DNA of 64,000 nt. Source: Nitrospiraceae bacterium (GTDB taxonomy: Bacteria; Nitrospirota; Nitrospiria; Nitrospirales; UBA2166). Below the pieces are notes generated by a model, which worked only from the letters and a program-made list of their open reading frames with translations, was not told where the DNA came from and made no database searches. Shown one piece after another: positions 10,242-19,846 of the stretch; position 1 is the first letter of the stretch, and each line of letters starts with the position of its first letter. Made by a program: the position numbers and the translations under genes. The stretch spans positions 371,390 to 435,389 of the forward strand of contig PBSN01000008.1 of the NCBI GenBank assembly GCA_002726235.1, given 5' to 3'.

Positions 10242-10928
10242 ATGCTACAGGCGATTATCTTTGATTTCGATGGCGTCATCGCGAATAGTGAGCCGCTACA
10301 TTATGCCGCTTTTCGACATGTGCTTGCCAAAGAGAGCATTCTGCTTACCGAGTCTCAGTATTATACCGATTACATCGGTATGGATGATAAAGGCTGTTTT
10401 GCTGCGCTTCTTACTCGCCACCATCGCACTCTCTCACCCGATGTCATCACCGATCTGATTCGGAAGAAATCAACCTACTTCCACGAGCATATCACGCAGA
10501 GCCTTTGCCTGTTTGACGGTGTCGTCGACTTCATATCTATGCTCACAAAGCGATGGCCATTGGCTATTGTTTCCGGTGCCTTACGAAACGAAATTGAGGT
10601 GATTCTCGGAGAAGCAGGACTCCGTGATGCCTTTCTCAGCATCATCAGCGCAGAAGATGTAAATGAGGGAAAACCTAACCCCGAGGGATTTCTCAAAGGC
10701 TTGGACGCCTTAAATCGATCAGAGATGCAGTCCATCGTGCAACCGGCAAATTGCCTAGTTATCGAGGATTCGGTCCCAGGCGTCGATGGAGCGCAGGCAG
10801 CTGGAATGCGATGTCTCGCGGTGTCCAATACCTATCCACCTGAACATTTTGCACAGGCTGATGCTGTAACCGATTCCTTAGCGGAATACGACATCGATGC
10901 ACTTGAGCGCAAACTCTGGAATACTTGA
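10242..10928 (+). CDS. HAD-IA family phosphatase/phosphoglucomutase-like
   Basis: A 228-residue HAD subfamily IA hydrolase. Motif I is IIFDFDGVIANSEPLHY, motif II IVSGALRNEI, motif III the Lys in EGKPNPEGF, and motif IV IEDSVPGVDGAQAAGM. This pattern matches the beta-phosphoglucomutase-like group; the substrate cannot be read from the sequence. The frame stays open upstream to 10146, across the divergent gene, but ATG 10242 begins the conserved domain. hpnD starts 6 bases after its stop, so a phosphatase role near isoprenoid metabolism is possible but unproven. Confidence 0.85.
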   Translation: MLQAIIFDFDGVIANSEPLHYAAFRHVLAKESILLTESQYYTDYIGMDDKGCFAALLTRHHRTLSPDVITDLIRKKSTYFHEHITQSLCLFDGVVDFISMLTKRWPLAIVSGALRNEIEVILGEAGLRDAFLSIISAEDVNEGKPNPEGFLKGLDALNRSEMQSIVQPANCLVIEDSVPGVDGAQAAGMRCLAVSNTYPPEHFAQADAVTDSLAEYDIDALERKLWNT

Positions 10929-10934
10929 GACAGC

Positions 10935-11834
10935 ATGACGACCGATCAAGCACAACGGTACTGCGAAAACGTCACCAAACAGAGTGGGAGCAATTTCGTC
11001 CATTCCTTTGCATTTCTCTCCCCAAGCCGACGTGAAGCCATGTATGCAGTGTATGCGTTTTGCCAAGAAGTTGATGATCTCGTAGATCACCCAGACCCAG
11101 GCGTAGATTGTCAGAAAAAATTAAATGCTTGGCGTGTGCAACTTGCTTCCATCTACACCGGAATGCCTAGTTTCCCCGTTGCCGTGGGACTCGCAAGGCA
11201 TGTGAAAACCTTTGATATTCCGCTTGAGTATTTTGAGGAATTGATCAACGGGGTCGAAATGGATCTCACCATTCGGCGCTATGCGACTTTTACCGATCTG
11301 TACCAATACTGCTATCGCGTCGCCTCCGTAGCAGGGTTAATCTGCATTAGGGTGTTCGGCACTCAATCTCCACACGCAACCGAGTACGCAGTAAATCTTG
11401 GATTGGCCTTTCAACTCACTAATATTCTTCGCGATGTCGGTGTTGATGCCAAACGAGACCGGATCTATCTTCCCCAAGAGGATTTAATGCGATTTGGATA
11501 TCATGAGCGTGATGTATTTGCCAACACGACTTCCCTAGCCTTTCAGAAACTCATGGAGTTTCAGGCTCAGCGTGCACATGAGTACTATACTAAAGCCCAA
11601 GCAGCACTTCCACCGGAAGACCGCAAAGCACTTCTTGTCGCCGAGATGATGCGAAGGGTGTATCTCCACATTTTGCGCCGCGTTGAAAAAGATCCCTCCC
11701 GCGTATTTCAGGAACGAGTAAGAGTCTCCTCTCCACTCAAGGCCCTACTTGCCGTACAAACCTGCTTAAAAATCATGCTTCAACAGGCAATTACCCTTGC
11801 CTGCCAAAAGCCTCGGTGCCTTAAATTGCTTTAA
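10935..11834 (+). CDS. hpnD: Presqualene diphosphate synthase (squalene/phytoene synthase family)
   Basis: Condenses two farnesyl diphosphates to presqualene diphosphate in the HpnCDE route to squalene and hopanoids. It has 299 residues with NFVHSFAFLSPSRREAMYAV, the first aspartate-rich motif CQEVDDLVD, ELINGVEMDL, YCYRVASVAGLI, and the second motif LTNILRDVGVDAKRDRIYLP. The sequence resembles HpnD more than phytoene synthase or HpnC. hpnC, hpnE and a squalene-hopene cyclase are not in this window, so the rest of the pathway must lie elsewhere. Confidence 0.87.
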   Translation: MTTDQAQRYCENVTKQSGSNFVHSFAFLSPSRREAMYAVYAFCQEVDDLVDHPDPGVDCQKKLNAWRVQLASIYTGMPSFPVAVGLARHVKTFDIPLEYFEELINGVEMDLTIRRYATFTDLYQYCYRVASVAGLICIRVFGTQSPHATEYAVNLGLAFQLTNILRDVGVDAKRDRIYLPQEDLMRFGYHERDVFANTTSLAFQKLMEFQAQRAHEYYTKAQAALPPEDRKALLVAEMMRRVYLHILRRVEKDPSRVFQERVRVSSPLKALLAVQTCLKIMLQQAITLACQKPRCLKLL

Positions 11835-11877
11835 AAACGTAATCGCTGATGTACCCAACATCATATTGGAGAAAAAG

Positions 11878-12471
11878 ATGACGCTCGCAGAGTTAAATGC
11901 CTCGGTGCGTGATTGCCAACAATGCCGACTCGCTTCGAAACGAACCCAAGTAGTGGTTGGTGCTGGAAACCCCGCGGCCACCATCATGTTTATTGGGGAA
12001 GCCCCTGGATTTCATGAAGACAAGCAGGGCGAACCATTTGTCGGTGCGGCAGGGAAGCTCTTGACAGAATTGCTAGACTCGGCCGGACTTTCCCGCAATG
12101 ATGTTTACATCGCAAATGTCATCAAGTGCAGACCACCAGATAATCGGAATCCATTGCCGGATGAAATTGAGACATGCAAGCCATTTCTCATGCAGCAAAT
12201 TCAACTCATCAACCCCAAAGTTATTTGCACTCTAGGCAATTTTGCTATTCGCACGATGTTAGGGAAACAGGTGTCGATTACGAAGATACGGGGAGAACAT
12301 TTTGAGGTGCAGGGATTTGACGTGTTCCCCATGCTCCACCCTGCAGCTGCATTGCATCAAGGGAACTTTAGAGTGCTACTTCAAGAAGACTTTCGTAAGC
12401 TAAAGAAATACCTAGATAATACTCATTTAATGCAGCCAAAAACTGCCGAGCAAATGGGGCTGTTTGGCTGA
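11878..12471 (+). CDS. Family 4 uracil-DNA glycosylase (Fe-S type)
   Basis: Removes uracil from DNA. It has 197 residues. Four cysteines expected to hold a 4Fe-4S cluster are visible: CQQC near residue 15, Cys in IKCRPPDNRNP and Cys in EIETCKPFL. The catalytic loop is GEAPGFHEDKQGEPFVGAAG, and the C-terminal motif is MLHPAAALH. The open frame begins at 11797 inside hpnD, but ATG 11878 has GGAGAAAAAG before it and starts the domain. It follows hpnD by 43 bases. Confidence 0.92.
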   Translation: MTLAELNASVRDCQQCRLASKRTQVVVGAGNPAATIMFIGEAPGFHEDKQGEPFVGAAGKLLTELLDSAGLSRNDVYIANVIKCRPPDNRNPLPDEIETCKPFLMQQIQLINPKVICTLGNFAIRTMLGKQVSITKIRGEHFEVQGFDVFPMLHPAAALHQGNFRVLLQEDFRKLKKYLDNTHLMQPKTAEQMGLFG

Positions 12472-12483
12472 AGAATTGCCCTG

Positions 12484-14739
12484 ATGCCCACGCCGAAAAC
12501 TGCGAAGACGACGATTCCTATCGCGGGGATGTCCTGCGCGTCCTGCGTGGCACGGGTCGAAGCGGGCTTACGCGAACGATCCGGCGTGACCTCAGTGGCG
12601 GTCAACTTTGCGACTGAGCAGGCTTTGATTGAGTTTTTTCCAAACCAGATTACTCTTCAGGATATGGCAACAACGATCACTGAACTCGGCTACACGCCAC
12701 ATTTTCCTGAGGAGGCTACTGATCGCAACCCTGTTGAGCGAGATCGGGAATCTAGACAGGCTGCGTTGCAATCACTAACCATCCGGCTAATGGTTGCTGT
12801 TGGACTTACCATCCTAATTTTCGCATTGAACATAATCGAGACTTCCGCCCTCTCCGTACAGCAAGGGTTTCTATTGCAGTGGCTACTCGCCACACCCATT
12901 CAGTTTTGGGCAGGATGGCGGTTTTACCATAGTGCTTGGGCAGCCGGAAAACATAAGACGACAGATATGAATACCCTTATTGCACTGGGGACAACTGCTG
13001 CCTACGGATATAGCGTGCTGGCGACTCTTGCACCTAGTGTATTTGCGACTGCCGGCATCGCTCCTACGGTATATTTTGATACGGCTGCTGCCATCATCGT
13101 GCTCATTCTATTTGGTCGAAGACTCGAAGCCACCGCCAAAGGGAAAACCTCTGAAGCCATCACTAAACTTATTGGATTACAACCCAAACAAGCACGGGTA
13201 GTTAGAAAAGGCGAAGAACACGATATTCCTATCGAAACTGTTCGCGTGGATGATGTCGTGATTGTCAGACCGGGAGAAAAAATCCCGGTTGATGGCGTCA
13301 TCAAAGAGGGGATCTCAACCGTTGATGAATCTATGCTGACCGGAGAAAGCATTCCGGTTGATAAGGGACCTGGAGATGAGGTCATCGGTGCGACCATCAA
13401 TCAAACTGGAAGTTTCCATTTTGTCGCCAAACGGGTTGGAAAAGATACAGCCTTAGCCCATATCCTCCAATTAATTCAGGAGGCGCAAGGTTCGAAACCA
13501 CCAATTGCCAAACTCGTTGACACAGTGGCTTCATATTTCGTCCCAGCGGTACTTGGAGTTGCAGCGTTGACATTTGTCGTATGGTGGTCCGTTGGACCCG
13601 AACCGGCTACAACACTCGCCATCCTCAATCTCGTTGCGGTCCTGATCATTGCTTGTCCATGCTCACTTGGATTAGCAACCCCCACTTCAATTATGGTCGG
13701 AATTGGAAAGGGGGCGGAACACGGAATTCTCATTCGAAAGAGCGAAGCCTTAGAACGAGCGCGAACTCTAACCACAGTCGTATTCGACAAAACCGGCACA
13801 CTCACCAAAGGAAGAATGGACGTGCAAGAAATTATTTCCCTTGATAGCGACTGGGATCCTAATCGCATTCTATTCTATGCAGGATCAGCTGAGAAAGGAT
13901 CAGAGCATCCACTTGGCGAAGCTTTTGTAAAAGCGGCCGAGGAGCGAGAAATCAAACTTGAAAACCCAAAAGAATTCCTCGCCATCTCCGGATTAGGAAT
14001 CAAAGCTATCGTTGCCAAAGAGCAGGTACACGTGGGAAATCTCAGACATTTTGAAAGTGAAGGTTTCGATGTTACTAGTATTCAATCAAAAATCATTGAG
14101 ATTTCTGCACATGGCTTGACCGTAATGGGTGTTGCAATAAACAGTAAACCCATTGGCATCGTGAGCGTCGCCGATTCCGTGAAGGACCATGCGGCTGAAG
14201 CCATATCAGCCATCAAAAACGCCGGGTTGGAAGCGATCATGCTAACTGGTGACAATCAGCATACTGCAACGACTATTGCAAAGTCAGTGGGCATCGGGAA
14301 AGTCATCTCGGAAGTCCTCCCGGATCAAAAGTCAGAAGAAATCAAGCGGCTTCAGGCTGAGGGAAAGATCGTCGCAATGGTTGGAGACGGGATCAATGAT
14401 GCACCTGCCATTGCCCAGGCAGATATCGGAATGGCCATCGGAACTGGAACTGACGTGGCAATGGAAACGGCTGATGTTACCTTGGTTGGAGGTGACGTCA
14501 GAAACGTACTTACGGCAATAACGCTGAGTTGCGCCACCTTCAGAAATATCAAGCAGAACCTTTTTTGGGCCTTCGCTTACAACATAACCCTCATCCCAGT
14601 TGCGGCAGGAGTCCTCTACCCACTCTGGGGCATCCTACTCGACCCCATCTTCGCCGCAGGAGCCATGGCAATGTCATCAGTAAGTGTTGTCAGCAATGCT
14701 CTCCGGCTTCGCTGGTTTCGACCACCAATAGCAATTTGA
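12484..14739 (+). CDS. copA: Copper-transporting P1B-type ATPase
   Basis: Cu(I) efflux ATPase of the inner membrane, 751 residues. It has one N-terminal heavy-metal domain (GMSCASC, Cys18 and Cys21), eight predicted membrane helices, the TGES actuator motif in [13 protein letters not shown] at 391-393 in [13 protein letters not shown], the phosphorylated Asp435 in [15 protein letters not shown], and [20 protein letters not shown]. The final helices carry AYN and [13 protein letters not shown], typical of Cu(I) selectivity. It starts 12 bases after the glycosylase gene. No CopZ chaperone or CueR/CsoR regulator is adjacent. Confidence 0.95.
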   Translation: MPTPKTAKTTIPIAGMSCASCVARVEAGLRERSGVTSVAVNFATEQALIEFFPNQITLQDMATTITELGYTPHFPEEATDRNPVERDRESRQAALQSLTIRLMVAVGLTILIFALNIIETSALSVQQGFLLQWLLATPIQFWAGWRFYHSAWAAGKHKTTDMNTLIALGTTAAYGYSVLATLAPSVFATAGIAPTVYFDTAAAIIVLILFGRRLEATAKGKTSEAITKLIGLQPKQARVVRKGEEHDIPIETVRVDDVVIVRPGEKIPVDGVIKEGISTVDESMLTGESIPVDKGPGDEVIGATINQTGSFHFVAKRVGKDTALAHILQLIQEAQGSKPPIAKLVDTVASYFVPAVLGVAALTFVVWWSVGPEPATTLAILNLVAVLIIACPCSLGLATPTSIMVGIGKGAEHGILIRKSEALERARTLTTVVFDKTGTLTKGRMDVQEIISLDSDWDPNRILFYAGSAEKGSEHPLGEAFVKAAEEREIKLENPKEFLAISGLGIKAIVAKEQVHVGNLRHFESEGFDVTSIQSKIIEISAHGLTVMGVAINSKPIGIVSVADSVKDHAAEAISAIKNAGLEAIMLTGDNQHTATTIAKSVGIGKVISEVLPDQKSEEIKRLQAEGKIVAMVGDGINDAPAIAQADIGMAIGTGTDVAMETADVTLVGGDVRNVLTAITLSCATFRNIKQNLFWAFAYNITLIPVAAGVLYPLWGILLDPIFAAGAMAMSSVSVVSNALRLRWFRPPIAI

Positions 14740-14787
14740 GCCCCTGCTCCCCTACCATCCACCCCTGAAAATTGGAACTTCAACCCA

Positions 14788-15306
14788 TCATGGCCACCTA
14801 AAAAAAAGCGTCTGCTGTTGGCCTGTTATTACCTCTACGTTTGTGCGTGTTTTTATATCATTGTCTTTCACCACGTCGATACGGTATTCCCCATCTGCAA
14901 GGTCAAGAAATACCCATGGCCCTTTCACATCAGATGCCGGGATTTGCCCCACCTGAGTTCCATCAACTTTCCAAATGGTGACTGCAATAAACGCCAGATA
15001 GGTTCCACTTGCCCGGCTGAAAACGAGCTTGACTGGGAAGCTAAGATATGTTGCATCTCTCTCTAACCGTCCAATTCCAGTCACGAAATAGCGCATGTCT
15101 CCAGATCGATGGATTGGAATGGTTGCCACGATTTTGCCGCTTCCATTGCTATCAATAATATGTAGTGACGTTCCGGTGGGAGATTCTTTCGTGATGGGTG
15201 TACACAAAACAACCGCGGCATTGCAAAGAAACAATCCCCATACTACACCAAGAATCCCAAGATGCTTGAGCGGGAGCTTTGTCAATGTTGCACAATCCAC
15301 ATACAC
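14788..15306 (-). CDS. Exported protein of unknown function
   Basis: A 172-residue protein I do not recognise. The N-terminus has a hydrophobic stretch (LGILGVVWGLFLCNAAVVLC) that looks like a signal peptide. The rest is rich in beta-strand with alternating hydrophobics, such as YLSFPVKLVFSRASGTYLAF and DLADGEYRIDVVKDN. The last part resembles an Ig-like or carboxypeptidase-regulatory fold. It ends convergent to copA with a 48-base gap. Periplasmic or surface location is inferred from the signal only. Confidence 0.6.
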   Translation of the reverse strand: MYVDCATLTKLPLKHLGILGVVWGLFLCNAAVVLCTPITKESPTGTSLHIIDSNGSGKIVATIPIHRSGDMRYFVTGIGRLERDATYLSFPVKLVFSRASGTYLAFIAVTIWKVDGTQVGQIPASDVKGPWVFLDLADGEYRIDVVKDNDIKTRTNVEVITGQQQTLFFRWP

Positions 15307-15561
15307 GTTGTTGGAACGCTACTATGAAGAACTTACGACACCTTACACTTCATCTAACGAAGGATCAAGAAATGCAACGATTCAGCCACTCCCTTTTGCA
15401 CATAACAGCGTTGTTGTGCGCTCAAACACTTACGGATTTCTATACGCACGGATTTGCGCACCTCAGATCTCCTTCGAACTCGAAATCAGAGAACCTAAGT
15501 CCTTGCGATGGGAAGTCATCCTTGACAATCTACCTTTGAACTCTTAGCATAAACACATGAT
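15307..15561. other. Intergenic leader region before purA
   Basis: Between the divergent exported protein and purA lie about 315 bases including the terminator-like hairpin. Plus-strand frames end just before it (15324-15539, 71 codons from ATG 15324) but match nothing I know. The region probably contains the purA promoter and leader. Confidence 0.45.
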
Positions 15562-15590
15562 GCTCTGGTCAATGTGGCCAGAGCTTTTTT
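15562..15590 (+). terminator. Rho-independent terminator/attenuator before purA
   Basis: GCTCTGG at 15562-15568 pairs with CCAGAGC at 15578-15584 around a nine-base loop, followed directly by TTTTTT at 15585-15590. It lies 33 bases before the purA ATG on the same strand. No convincing upstream plus-strand gene needs terminating, so an attenuator in the purA leader is possible. Confidence 0.75.
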
Positions 15591-15622
15591 GTGCGGTGTT
15601 ATCGCAAAATTCGAGGAGAAAC

Positions 15623-16924
15623 ATGCCGAATATCATCGTTGTAGGAACGCAATGGGGAGATGAAGGCAAAGGGAAGATTGTGCATCTTTTAGCCAAAGAT
15701 GCGGATGTGATTGTTAGGTATCAGGGAGGCGCAAATGCCGGCCATACCGTAATTGATCATCGCGCGCAGTATACGTTTCACATGATACCATCAGGCATTT
15801 TGCATCCAGGGAAAACATGTATTCTTGGCAATGGCATGGTCATCGACCCTGCCGCTCTCCTTGAAGAGATTGAACTTCTTGAGTCCCAACAGATTCCCGT
15901 GCGAGAGAATTTTTTGATCAGCCATCGTGCACATTTAATCCTGCCCTATCATCGAGCTATTGAGAGAGCAAACGAGAAGCTTAAGGGCCCCAGGCGGATC
16001 GGCACAACTGGTCGTGGGATTGGGCCTTCATATGCCGATAAAATGGGACGCACGGGTATTCGCATGTGTGACCTGCTTGATCCAACTGGGTTTCGAAAAA
16101 TACTCGAGGCAAACCTGGCTGAAATGAATTTACTCTTTAATCGCCTCTATGACGCTGAAAGCATGGATCTCGAAAAAATTTTTGAGACCTACTGTGGCTA
16201 TGGGGAGCGTTTAAAAAGTCATGTCGTTGACATCTCCTTACTTATTAACGATCTCATTGACCGCTCCAAAACAGTGCTTTTTGAAGGAGCGCAAGGCACA
16301 CACCTTGATGTTGACCATGGGACATATCCTTTTGTCACCTCATCAAGTTCGACGGCCGGTGGCGCGTGCACCGGAACAGGTGTGGGGCCAACTCGAATCA
16401 ACGAAGTTATCGGTGTTACAAAGGCCTATACCACGCGTGTCGGGAGCGGCCCATTTCCAACCGAACTCCTTGGAGATGCCGGCAATGGCCTAAAAACACG
16501 CGGTAACGAATTTGGAGCAACAACGGGCAGACCACGCCGATGCGGCTGGTATGATGCCGTCGCGGTCAAATATGCGGTTCGTGTCAATGGTTTGTCGTCT
16601 CTTGCGGTGACGAAGCTCGATGTGCTGGACGGAGAGCCAGAAATAAAACTATGCACAAGTTATCTCTATGATGGGAAACACTATACAGATATGCCTCTCA
16701 ATGAGGCGATTATCAATTCCTGCGAGCCTGTCTACGAGGTGTTGGAGGGTTGGGAAACCCCAACAAGTGGAGCGACCTTATATCAGGAATTACCTGAACC
16801 TGCAAAACGTTTTATTGAAAGGGTTGAAGTGCTTGCTGGGTGCAAGGTTGATATCGTTTCAACCGGCTCCCGCGAAAATGAAACAATTATCATAAGAAAT
16901 CCCCTTGTTACGGAAAAGCAATAA
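15623..16924 (+). CDS. purA: Adenylosuccinate synthetase
   Basis: Joins IMP and aspartate with GTP, the first committed step to AMP. It has 433 residues. The N-terminus carries VVGTQWGDEGKGKIVHLLA with the GTP-binding loop, then GGANAGHTV, RRIGTTGRGIGPSYADK, FEGAQGTHLDVDHGTYPFVT, and the late RPRRCGWYDAVA. The frame is open from 15557, but ATG 15623 follows CGAGGAGAA and begins the conserved domain. The gene stands alone behind a terminator-like leader. Confidence 0.97.
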   Translation: MPNIIVVGTQWGDEGKGKIVHLLAKDADVIVRYQGGANAGHTVIDHRAQYTFHMIPSGILHPGKTCILGNGMVIDPAALLEEIELLESQQIPVRENFLISHRAHLILPYHRAIERANEKLKGPRRIGTTGRGIGPSYADKMGRTGIRMCDLLDPTGFRKILEANLAEMNLLFNRLYDAESMDLEKIFETYCGYGERLKSHVVDISLLINDLIDRSKTVLFEGAQGTHLDVDHGTYPFVTSSSSTAGGACTGTGVGPTRINEVIGVTKAYTTRVGSGPFPTELLGDAGNGLKTRGNEFGATTGRPRRCGWYDAVAVKYAVRVNGLSSLAVTKLDVLDGEPEIKLCTSYLYDGKHYTDMPLNEAIINSCEPVYEVLEGWETPTSGATLYQELPEPAKRFIERVEVLAGCKVDIVSTGSRENETIIIRNPLVTEKQ

Positions 16925-16969
16925 CAAAGGGATGCTTGAAAAGAATCGACGTGTTGAAACTGGCAGTGA

Positions 16970-17038
16970 GTAGTAGCGTGCGAAGAAGCAATGTGATGCG
17001 CGACACTCAAGTGCCGCACATCACGCGCCTCCTACTAC
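16970..17038. terminator. Long imperfect hairpin between purA and csp
   Basis: Between the converging purA and cold-shock genes, GTAGTAG 16970-16976 pairs with CTACTAC 17032-17038. Inside, GTGATGCGCGACA 16993-17005 pairs with TGCCGCACATCAC 17012-17024 apart from two mismatches. There is no T-run, so it may be a bidirectional structural terminator or transcript-end stabiliser. The csp stop codon lies in the outer arm. Confidence 0.5.
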
Positions 17039-17244
17039 GAATCCTGAGATTTAGTGACGTTTGACGCTTGCGGGCCTTTTGCGCCCTGAATGATTTCGAA
17101 TTCGACTTCCTCTCCCTCTTTCAGGGTTTTGAAACCATCCCCTTGGAGCGCAGAATAATGCACAAAGACATCGCCCCCATCTTCAAGTTTAATAAACCCA
17201 AAGCCTTTTTTCTCATTGAACCATTTGACTGTTCCAGTACTCAC
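17035..17244 (-). CDS. Cold-shock domain protein
   Basis: A 69-residue single-domain RNA chaperone that binds single-stranded nucleic acid. RNP1 is [10 protein letters not shown] and RNP2 is DVFVHYSAL, with the usual GTVKWFNE start. The start codon is GTG 17244, preceded by AAGAAGGAGGCAGTT, a very strong ribosome-binding site. Its long leader contains a terminator-like hairpin and a tandem direct repeat, described separately, which suggests post-transcriptional control as in other csp genes. Confidence 0.95.
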   Translation of the reverse strand: MSTGTVKWFNEKKGFGFIKLEDGGDVFVHYSALQGDGFKTLKEGEEVEFEIIQGAKGPQASNVTKSQDS

Positions 17245-17257
17245 AACTGCCTCCTTC

Positions 17258-17294
17258 TTGATGCCAAAACTAAGGTTGATGCTAGAAAACTAAG
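17258..17294 (-). repeat. Tandem imperfect direct repeat in csp leader
   Basis: On the plus strand TTGATGCCAAAACTAAG (17258-17274) is followed by TTGATGCTAGAAAACTAAG (17276-17294). The repeat lies directly upstream of the csp Shine-Dalgarno sequence, so it would be in the 5' untranslated RNA. A role in translation control or protein binding is a guess. Confidence 0.55.
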
Positions 17295-17337
17295 ACCTAG
17301 AGGGCATCTCTTTAAGCCGTAGTTGGGTGCAGGACAG

Positions 17338-17368
17338 AAAAAACCGTAGAAGGACAACTCCTCCTACG
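17338..17368 (-). terminator. Intrinsic terminator in the csp leader
   Basis: Reading the minus strand, an 11-base stem (17368-17358 with 17353-17343, one mismatch, loop of four) is followed by five T at 17342-17338. It stands about 95 bases upstream of the csp start and points the same way. A second CTACGG (minus strand, 17322-17317) could compete for the 5' arm, as in attenuators. Alternatively it ends an unseen small RNA. Confidence 0.65.
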
Positions 17369-17629
17369 GCATACGCTGTCATCAAAGCCTAAAAATCTGT
17401 CCATGCGTGAACTAGTACAAAAACGTCCCCACAATAGCTGAATTGACCGCCGTGGTCAAGCACAGCAGTCAAGATACTTTTATCGACTGCCAATTCACCC
17501 CCCCCTCTGCATGGAGAGCTTGTTATCCTCGCCTGCCGAATTTACACGATAGCACTCATCGGCTATCATACCTAGGTTTTCAACCCATTTGCGTGAATCA
17601 GCATTCTCGTCTTCCCATCGCAGGTCTTT
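17369..17629. other. Divergent intergenic region between csp and lptF
   Basis: Holds the presumed csp and lptF promoters. A run of eight C lies at 17498-17505. No open frame here has support. Confidence 0.5.
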
Positions 17630-18733
17630 ATGCGTTCCCTAACACTTAACCGGTATATTTTATCGGAATTGTGCCTTCCATTCTCCTTGGCCATTGGCGG
17701 ATTGTTGTTTGTACTGCTGACTAGGGAGATGACACGGGTAGCAGAGTTACTAGTGGTGCAAGGCGTTTCGACACTTATGGTCCTCAAACTTATTGCGTAC
17801 ATCCTTCCTTCGTTTATGATTTTGACACTTCCCATTGCCACCCTCATTGCATCAACCTGTGCCTTTAGCAGGCTCGCAGCCGATCACGAACTCATTGCTA
17901 TACAAGCAAGTGGCATCGGGATTCGACAACTTCTTATTCCGGTTTCAGTATTTTCTATCTGCATTTATGTAGTGGCCTTTTCCCTTTCATTGTGGGCACA
18001 GCCCTGGAGTGGGGCGTCACTGAAAACGCTCGCTCTGGGTATGATCAAGGAACAGCTGATGCTTCCTCTCGATGAGGGCATGTTCAACGATCCCGTCGAT
18101 GGGCTTATGATTTATATCCCGCAAACGGACACAGCATCCAAAGGAATTTTCATTGCTGATTCCCGGAATGATGAAGGGAACAGAATCCTCGTCGCACAAA
18201 ACTGGACACTGTTAAGTGATCCGGAAAGCGAACGCATAGGTCTCCGCCTGATAAACGGGAGCATCCATATCAAAACTCAAATCCCCAATGCAAGTCAGCG
18301 CGTGACATTTGATACATACGACATGCAACTAGAATTCGATAAGGGTTTTCAAACACCCATGACGGATATTCTAGACCTCAACGGCATTTATACGCGTCTT
18401 CATGCGTCAGATTGGACGGATGTCAGCGCATTGAAACAACTTGAGGCATACCACCGGACTTGGGCAATACCAGCAGCATGCCTAATCTTTGGATTCATTG
18501 GTGTTCCGCTCGGTGTTCGCTCCGGCGTTGCTGGCCGGATCGGAGGACTTGGCGTGGGCGTTGCTGGCATCCTCTTTTACTACCTGCTCAACATCTTTGG
18601 CGATTTCTTAGTATCCACGCGTACCATGACCCCATGGATCGCGGCGTGGCTTCCCAATGCCATCTTTATTGTGTTATCCGCATTTCTCTTCCGCTTGGTC
18701 TTGCCTTCCGCACCTCAACTGAGGTATCGCTGA
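17630..18733 (+). CDS. lptF: LPS export ABC transporter permease LptF
   Basis: One of the two inner-membrane permeases that pull LPS from the membrane into the Lpt bridge. It has 367 residues: three N-terminal helices, a periplasmic beta-jellyroll (about residues 130-265), and three C-terminal helices. Signatures include LNRYILSELCLPF at the start, SRLAADHELIAIQASGIG (the coupling region) and GFIGVPLGVRSGVAGRIGG near the end. ATG 17630 has AGG seven bases before it. It is followed after 15 bases by lptG. The choice of F over G rests on order and the short-chain features, so the two labels could be swapped. Confidence 0.88.
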   Translation: MRSLTLNRYILSELCLPFSLAIGGLLFVLLTREMTRVAELLVVQGVSTLMVLKLIAYILPSFMILTLPIATLIASTCAFSRLAADHELIAIQASGIGIRQLLIPVSVFSICIYVVAFSLSLWAQPWSGASLKTLALGMIKEQLMLPLDEGMFNDPVDGLMIYIPQTDTASKGIFIADSRNDEGNRILVAQNWTLLSDPESERIGLRLINGSIHIKTQIPNASQRVTFDTYDMQLEFDKGFQTPMTDILDLNGIYTRLHASDWTDVSALKQLEAYHRTWAIPAACLIFGFIGVPLGVRSGVAGRIGGLGVGVAGILFYYLLNIFGDFLVSTRTMTPWIAAWLPNAIFIVLSAFLFRLVLPSAPQLRYR

Positions 18734-18748
18734 GAGAGGATTGACGCA

Positions 18749-19846
18749 TTGGCAATCTGGCTTTTAGATCGATACCTCATATCCAAATACCTCAGGATTC
18801 TGGGTATTGCAACGACGGCATTGCTCTCAATTTACCTGACCATTGATTTTGTTGAGCAGATACGTAAATACTTAAAAGATGACACTCAACTTCTTGATAT
18901 AATTAGCTATTTAGGGCTTAAGATCCCTGCTATCATTTATCAACTAACTCCCCTTGCCATCTTACTCGCGACGCTTATCACGCTTGGAACCCTCTCGTAC
19001 GACAATGAAATTACCGCCATGCGAGCGGGCGGTATCAACCTTTGGCGTATTACTGCCTCCTTCCTTATCTTTCCATTGGCCCTCAGCCTTCTTCTGCTCG
19101 CAGCCGATCATTCGTTGCTTCCAACCACAAATGACCGAGCCCACTATGTGCGAACGACTGTTCTTGAACAACATCCCGAGCAAGCGCTTTTCACACAAAA
19201 CCGTATTTGGTTGCGAGTATCAGCAAACACTTTCATGAATGTGCAACTTGTTGATCTTAGTCAGTCAACGCTCTTTGGGATTAGTTTGTATCGGCTCAGC
19301 CAGGACTTCGCGTTGCAAGAGATGATTGACGCGCAAGAACTTCGACACGATAACGATCAATGGATACTGATATCTGGCATCAAGAGACATTTTCTTGACG
19401 ACGGGAGAATCCAAACGATCCCGTTTTATCAGGAACCCGTTGACTTGAAATATGAGCCACTCGAACTTAGGAAGCGGTTAACCATCACGCCTGACAATCT
19501 GACCCTACCAGAGCTTGCAAACTATATTGATCGTTTAGAAGAAAGCGGATACCCCTCGTCCAAATACTCCGCGAATTACTATGGCCGGTACGCTTTTCCT
19601 TTTGCTTCTCTTGTTATGGCGATACTTGGGATTTCCATCACCATGATGGAACTCAGAACTCGTAGAAAACACTTTGCACGAAGCATAGGATTCACGCTCC
19701 TTATTGGGTTTCATTATTGGATCATTCATTCATTTGCCATCGGAATAGGCCGTGGTGATGTGATACCTCCAGCGGTCGCAGGATGGACTGCGAACACCCT
19801 CTTCCTTACTATTGGATTTTTTCTCATGTCACGAATCCGTCAGTAG
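18749..19846 (+). CDS. lptG: LPS export ABC transporter permease LptG
   Basis: Partner permease of LptF, 365 residues with the same layout of three helices, periplasmic jellyroll and three helices. It begins LLDRYLISKYLRILG and contains GTLSYDNEITAMRAGGINLW, the family coupling segment. The start is TTG 18749 with GAGAGGA upstream; no ATG is available in this frame near the N-terminus. The cytosolic ATPase LptB is not in the window. Confidence 0.88.
   Translation: MAIWLLDRYLISKYLRILGIATTALLSIYLTIDFVEQIRKYLKDDTQLLDIISYLGLKIPAIIYQLTPLAILLATLITLGTLSYDNEITAMRAGGINLWRITASFLIFPLALSLLLLAADHSLLPTTNDRAHYVRTTVLEQHPEQALFTQNRIWLRVSANTFMNVQLVDLSQSTLFGISLYRLSQDFALQEMIDAQELRHDNDQWILISGIKRHFLDDGRIQTIPFYQEPVDLKYEPLELRKRLTITPDNLTLPELANYIDRLEESGYPSSKYSANYYGRYAFPFASLVMAILGISITMMELRTRRKHFARSIGFTLLIGFHYWIIHSFAIGIGRGDVIPPAVAGWTANTLFLTIGFFLMSRIRQ

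Noticed and set aside
18032-18200. Short minus-strand frames inside lptF
   Set aside because: Shadow frames of a well-supported membrane protein gene.
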